Of a DNA stretch of 18,293 bases, positions 15,186 through 18,293 are shown piece after piece. This DNA comes from Sva-07 sp964592115 (GTDB taxonomy: Bacteria > Actinomycetota > Acidimicrobiia > Acidimicrobiales > Ilumatobacteraceae): contig CAZQCP010000053.1 of assembly GCA_964592115.1 (NCBI GenBank), positions 1 through 18,293 on the forward strand. Reading direction: 5' to 3'. How positions within the stretch are numbered: the first letter of the stretch is position 1; each line of letters starts with the position of its first letter. Both the position numbers and the translations under genes were made by a program. The notes under the pieces were generated by a model. That model had not been told where the DNA came from and ran no database searches. It saw nothing but the letters and a program-made list of their open reading frames with translations.

Positions 15186-16219
15186 TGAACGTCGAGATGG
15201 AGCCATCGACCACCGCAGCGGACGGCGCGGCGACGCCCGTCCTCGAGGTCGACTCGCTGTCGGTCCGCTTCCGCACCCCCGACGGTGTCGTCGGCGCGGT
15301 GACCGACGTGTCGTTCCACATCAACCCGGGCGAGGTGCTCGCTGTGGTCGGCGAGTCCGGCTCCGGGAAGTCGGTCACGGCGCTGGCGTTGATGCGGCTG
15401 CACCCCAAGAACACCGAGATCACCGGCAACGTGTCGTTCGGCGGGATCGACCTGCTGGAGCTCAGCGACCGGGAGATGCGGTCGATCCGTGGTCGTGACA
15501 TCGCCATGATCTTCCAGGACCCGATGACGGCGATGAACCCAGTGTTCAGTGTCGGTGATCAGATCGTGGAAGCGGTCCGGTTGCACAACGACGTCTCCAA
15601 GAAGGAGGCGTGGACCCGTGCCGTCGATCTGTTGACGCTGGTCGGTGTACCCGAGCCGCGCGGGCGGGCGTCGCAGTTCCCGCACGAGTACTCGGGCGGC
15701 ATGCGCCAGCGGGCGATGATCGCCATGGCGATCGCCAACGACCCGAAGCTGTTGATCGCCGACGAGCCGACGACCGCGCTCGACGTGACCGTGCAGGCGC
15801 AGGTCATGGAGGTGCTGCACGCCGTGCAGGAGGAAACGGGATCGGCGATGATGCTGATCACCCACGACCTCGGTCTCGTCGCGGGCTCCGCCGATCGGGT
15901 GCAGGTGATGTACTCCAGTCGGTTGTTCGAGGCGGCCTCGGTCGATGACATCTTCTACGGCTCGCGCAACCCGTACACCCGTGCCCTGCTCGACTCGATC
16001 CCCGACCTCGAGGGCACGACGGGCGACCTGCAACCGATCCCGGGGAATCCGCCGAGCCTGTTGAACCCACCGTCTGGCTGTCCGTTCCGTCCCCGTTGCA
16101 CGTATGTCGTCGACCGCTGCGTCGAGGAACTTCCGCTGCTGGAGTCGCTCGACGCTGGTCATGCCACCCGCTGCCATCGGCACGCAGATCTCCCGGCGAT
16201 CGAGGATCCGGGCGCATGA
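15185..16219 (+). CDS. Peptide ABC transporter ATP-binding protein, DppD/OppD family
   Basis: Cytoplasmic ATPase of the importer, 344 residues. All nucleotide-binding elements are present: Walker A GESGSGKS (56-63), Q-loop Q111, signature SGGMR (170-174), Walker B LLIADE (189-194) and switch His227. The C-terminal oligopeptide-transporter domain has NPPSGCPFRPRC and a cysteine pattern C-x5-C-x6-C-x17-C, known in this family to hold a [4Fe-4S] cluster. The ATG at 15185 overlaps the upstream TGA as TGATG and lies 8 bases after GGAG; GTG at 15182 would add one residue and is equally possible. The stop overlaps the next ATG by ATGA. Confidence 0.95.
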   Translation: MNVEMEPSTTAADGAATPVLEVDSLSVRFRTPDGVVGAVTDVSFHINPGEVLAVVGESGSGKSVTALALMRLHPKNTEITGNVSFGGIDLLELSDREMRSIRGRDIAMIFQDPMTAMNPVFSVGDQIVEAVRLHNDVSKKEAWTRAVDLLTLVGVPEPRGRASQFPHEYSGGMRQRAMIAMAIANDPKLLIADEPTTALDVTVQAQVMEVLHAVQEETGSAMMLITHDLGLVAGSADRVQVMYSSRLFEAASVDDIFYGSRNPYTRALLDSIPDLEGTTGDLQPIPGNPPSLLNPPSGCPFRPRCTYVVDRCVEELPLLESLDAGHATRCHRHADLPAIEDPGA

Positions 16220-17310
16220 CGGGCCTCGACACCGCTCCGATCGGCGGCGACGCTCCAGCGAACGAGCAGGGTCAGCCGCTCCCGGACGCTGCGGGACGCA
16301 CACCGATCCTGCAGGTACGTGACCTGGTCAAGGAGTTCCCGATCCGGGCGGGCGTATTCCGTCGCCAGGTCGGCGTCATTCAGGCGTTGTCGGGCGTGTC
16401 GTTCGATCTGTACGACACGGAGACGCTCGGCATCGTCGGTGAATCCGGGTGCGGCAAGACCACACTCGGTCGGTCGTTGTTGCGCCTCGTCGAGCCGACC
16501 TCAGGGTCAGTGATCTTCGACGGTGAGGACGTCATCGCCGCGTCGAAGCGGCGCATGCGGCAGTTGCGGTCGTCGCTGCAGATGGTGTTCCAGGATCCGT
16601 ACGCATCGCTCAATCCGCGGTTGCCGGTCGGCGACACGGTGAGCGAGCCGATGCGCATCCACGGCGTCGGCAAGGCCGAAGCGCGCAAGCGGGCCGGGGA
16701 GCTGTTGGAGCGGGTCGGTCTGCTCGCCGAGCATGCGAACCGCTACCCGCACGAGTTCTCCGGCGGCCAACGTCAGCGCATCGGCATCGCCCGGTCGCTC
16801 GCGTTGCGACCGAAGATCATCGTGCTCGACGAGCCGGTGTCGGCGCTCGACGTCAGCATTCAAGCACAGGTGCTGAACCTGCTCGACGAATTGCAAGACG
16901 AGTTCAAGCTCAGCTTCATGTTCATCGCCCACGACCTGTCCGTGGTGCGATATTCCAGTGACCGAGTCGTGGTGATGTACCTCGGGCGCGTCGCCGAGGT
17001 GGGGCCGAGCGACGAGTTGTACGACACTCCGGCGCACCCGTACACCCACTCGCTCCTGTCCGCGGTGCCGATCGCCGATCCGCGCCGCGAGCGGACGCGC
17101 AAACGGATCCTGTTGCAGGGTGACGTGCCGAGTCCGGCAAATCCGCCATCAGGCTGCCGCTTCCACCCGCGTTGTCCGATCGCGCAGGAGCGTTGCAAGG
17201 TCGAGACTCCGATGTTGCGTGAGATCGCGCCGCGCCAGCAGGTGGCGTGCCACTTCCCGCTGGCGCCCGGTGAGTCGCTCGTCGAGCGGGCCGGCGCCGT
17301 CAGCGCCTGA
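16216..17310 (+). CDS. Peptide ABC transporter ATP-binding protein, DppF/OppF family
   Basis: Second ATPase, 364 residues, expected to form a heterodimer with the DppD-like subunit below the two permeases. It has an N-terminal hydrophilic extension (about 1-30), Walker A GESGCGKT (75-82), Q-loop Q126, signature FSGGQ (181-185), Walker B IIVLDE (201-206) and switch His239. The C-terminal domain repeats the C-x5-C-x6-C-x17-C pattern (C314, C320, C327, C345) of its partner. RAGVFRRQVGVIQALSGVSFDL (44-65) is the classical OppF lead-in to the P-loop. The ATG overlaps the upstream stop, so translation is coupled. The two ATPases with two permeases and one lipoprotein make a complete importer. Confidence 0.95.
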   Translation: MTGLDTAPIGGDAPANEQGQPLPDAAGRTPILQVRDLVKEFPIRAGVFRRQVGVIQALSGVSFDLYDTETLGIVGESGCGKTTLGRSLLRLVEPTSGSVIFDGEDVIAASKRRMRQLRSSLQMVFQDPYASLNPRLPVGDTVSEPMRIHGVGKAEARKRAGELLERVGLLAEHANRYPHEFSGGQRQRIGIARSLALRPKIIVLDEPVSALDVSIQAQVLNLLDELQDEFKLSFMFIAHDLSVVRYSSDRVVVMYLGRVAEVGPSDELYDTPAHPYTHSLLSAVPIADPRRERTRKRILLQGDVPSPANPPSGCRFHPRCPIAQERCKVETPMLREIAPRQQVACHFPLAPGESLVERAGAVSA

Positions 17311-17323
17311 CGGGAGGGCCGTC

Positions 17324-17863
17324 GTGCCCGAGGTCTCGCCAGACGACTCGATCACGATCCATTCGTCATGGCGCGGGATCATCGGCAGCTTTGCCGGAGC
17401 GGTCCTCGTGCTCGTCGCCGGGATCTTCGCTGTCGCCGCGGCTGGCGTGCGGGCGTGGCCGATCCTGATTCTCGTCGTCGGGACCGTGATGATGGCCGGT
17501 GTGCTGCTGGACTATCCGATCGCCAGTCGGTTCGACGTCCGCGGGGTGGAGCGTCGCCCGGTGCTGCGTCGACAGTTGCTCAGATGGGACCGGATCGATC
17601 GGATCACGCGCTCGCGCCCAAGTTTGCGAGCATCACTGCGCCAACTCAATCCGGGCGGGTTGGTCGCTGTCGTCGGGCGCAGGAAGTACCTGCTCGTCGA
17701 CCGGATCGAGTCGCCGGCGGAGTACGACCGCCTGCAGGATGTGGTGTCGGCCATCACGGAGCACGAACGTCTTGACGACGTCGTTCGCCCTTCACCTGAT
17801 GTCGCACCGACGTGGTTGTATCGGCGTCGGCGGTGGCGTGGGGACGTGTTCGGCGGCAGGTAG
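17324..17863 (+). CDS. Small membrane protein, two TM helices plus PH-like cytoplasmic tail
   Basis: I do not recognise a named family. The 179-residue protein has a short polar N-terminus, two hydrophobic segments (about 18-40 and 44-64) and a basic soluble region. Residues about 68-145 (RFDVRGVERRPVLRRQLLRWDRIDRI, then GGLVAVVGRRKYLLVDRI and a final helix) have the strand pattern and the RWDRIDRI turn seen in bacterial PH-like (YdbS/bPH) membrane proteins; this is a fold inference. The C-terminus is Arg-rich. GTG 17324 is chosen because GGGAGGG (17312-17318) lies 5 bases upstream, directly after the importer's last stop, so it is probably the distal gene of that operon. Its TAG stop is also the start of the secG -10 box. 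Confidence 0.75.
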   Translation: MPEVSPDDSITIHSSWRGIIGSFAGAVLVLVAGIFAVAAAGVRAWPILILVVGTVMMAGVLLDYPIASRFDVRGVERRPVLRRQLLRWDRIDRITRSRPSLRASLRQLNPGGLVAVVGRRKYLLVDRIESPAEYDRLQDVVSAITEHERLDDVVRPSPDVAPTWLYRRRRWRGDVFGGR

Positions 17864-17874
17864 CCTGGCCGATC
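17861..17874 (+). promoter_or_regulatory. Putative leaderless -10 box of secG
   Basis: TAGCCT (17861-17866) ends 8 bases before the secG GTG. Its TAG is the stop codon of the preceding membrane protein gene. No Shine-Dalgarno separates the box and the start, so secG may be transcribed independently as a leaderless mRNA. Confidence 0.45.
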
Positions 17875-18117
17875 GTGCGCACGGTCATGCTCTGGATCAC
17901 GATTGCGATCAATGTCCTCGCGACGTTCGCGCTGATCGCCGGCATTCTGATGCACAGTGGCCGTGGCGGCGGGCTGTCGGACATGTTCGGTGGTGGCGGG
18001 GGAGCGGCGCTCGGTTCGACTGCCGCCGAGCGCAACCTCAACCGGATCACGTTCGTGTTCGCGCTGATCTGGCTGTTCACCGTGATGGCGCTGAGTTTCC
18101 TGCTCGAGGGCGTGTGA
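17875..18117 (+). CDS. secG: SecG, preprotein translocase subunit
   Basis: SecG is the small accessory subunit of the SecYEG protein-export channel in the cytoplasmic membrane. The 80-residue product has the expected two transmembrane helices (about 4-25 and 58-76). Between them is the Gly-rich cytoplasmic loop HSGRGGGLSDMFGGGGG, then GSTAAERNLNRIT, which is the actinobacterial SecG signature. The start is GTG 17875, matching where homology begins; ATG 17887 is an alternative. The open frame extends further upstream, but that part overlaps the preceding gene. In many actinobacteria secG directly follows tpiA; here about 6.8 kb separates them. Confidence 0.93.
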   Translation: MRTVMLWITIAINVLATFALIAGILMHSGRGGGLSDMFGGGGGAALGSTAAERNLNRITFVFALIWLFTVMALSFLLEGV

Positions 18118-18141
18118 CGGGTCGCCGGGACCAGATAGCGT
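18114..18141 (+). promoter_or_regulatory. Candidate promoter of the tRNA-Leu gene
   Basis: GTGACG (18114-18119) as a -35 and TAGCGT (18136-18141) as a -10 are separated by 16 bases. The transcription start would be near 18148, about 17 bases before the mature tRNA. The -35 overlaps the end of secG. Confidence 0.45.
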
Positions 18142-18164
18142 CTCAGACCCACAACCAAAGTCAC

Positions 18165-18252
18165 GTCGGAGTGGCGGAATGGCAGACGCGCTAGCTTGAG
18201 GTGCTAGTGCCCTATTATGGGCGTGGGGGTTCAAGTCCCCCCTCCGACACCA
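18165..18252 (+). tRNA. tRNA-Leu (anticodon GAG), CCA encoded
   Basis: The acceptor stem GTCGGAG (18165-18171) pairs with CTCCGAC (18242-18248), followed by discriminator A and an encoded CCA. A D arm with GCG/CGC, an anticodon arm CTAGC-TTGAGGT-GCTAG (anticodon GAG, reading CUC/CUU), a long class II variable arm GCCC-TATTAT-GGGC, and a T arm GGGGG-TTCAAGT-CCCCC complete the cloverleaf. The long variable arm and discriminator A agree with leucine identity. Confidence 0.97.
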
Positions 18253-18253
18253 C

Positions 18254-18288
18254 ACAACCAGGGCAAAAGCCCTGGTTGTTGGCTTTTT
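18254..18288 (+). terminator. Rho-independent terminator of tRNA-Leu
   Basis: ACAACCAGGGC (18254-18264) and GCCCTGGTTGT (18269-18279) form a perfect 11-bp stem with an AAAA loop. TTTTT follows at 18284-18288. The stem begins two bases after the CCA end, making a very short 3' trailer. This is the only canonical U-tract terminator in the window. Confidence 0.92.
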
Positions 18289-18293
18289 CGGGG

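Noticed and set aside
14645..16303. 552-codon minus-strand open frame opposite the permease and ATPase genes
   Set aside because: It is an antisense shadow of two clearly identified ABC genes, rich in His/Arg/Asp, with no domain motif.
18165..18252. tRNA-Leu as an integration (attachment) site
   Set aside because: No integrase gene or repeated tRNA 3' fragment is present in the window, and a terminator follows immediately.

Overview
This is a GC-rich window (roughly two thirds G+C by eye) from an actinomycete. The combination of an actinobacterial-type RapZ, a luciferase-like (F420-type) oxidoreductase, very acidic exported proteins, many GTG starts and apparent leaderless promoters fits Actinomycetota. 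I lean toward an Acidimicrobiia/Ilumatobacter-like lineage, but that placement is inference. No CRISPR array, insertion sequence or phage gene was seen.

Layout. (1) Bases 3-1694: uvrC, truncated at the left edge. (2) Bases 1731-6992: an accessory block of five genes. It holds a NarL-type two-component pair on the minus strand (kinase then regulator, overlapping 4 bases), a divergent secreted or lipoprotein-like orphan on the plus strand, a luciferase-like oxidoreductase on the minus strand, and a class I methyltransferase on the plus strand. The last two diverge from a 24-base gap in which their putative -10 boxes overlap. (3) Bases 7121-11059: rapZ, then gap-pgk-tpiA, encoding three consecutive steps of lower glycolysis/gluconeogenesis. 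(4) Bases 11312-17310: a complete oligopeptide/dipeptide-type ABC importer (lipoprotein binding protein, two permeases, two ATPases), followed by a small membrane protein with a PH-like tail (17324-17863). (5) Bases 17875-18252: secG and a tRNA-Leu(GAG) with its own terminator.

The backbone uvrC-rapZ-gap-pgk-tpiA-secG is the familiar actinobacterial order, but it is interrupted three times. Five genes sit between uvrC and rapZ. The usual yvcK and whiA are absent between rapZ and gap. The peptide importer lies between tpiA and secG.

Regulation visible in the sequence. Four genes (luciferase-like oxidoreductase, methyltransferase, rapZ, secG) have a TANNNT box 6-8 bases before the start codon and no Shine-Dalgarno, which suggests leaderless mRNAs. 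The importer instead has a structured leader of about 120 bases and a strong Shine-Dalgarno, and a 12-bp C(UUCG)G hairpin separates the binding protein from the permeases. I found no clear previously undescribed multi-gene system. The most unusual items are the overlapping divergent leaderless promoters, the missing yvcK-whiA, a shortened PGK N-domain and the importer's RNA structures.
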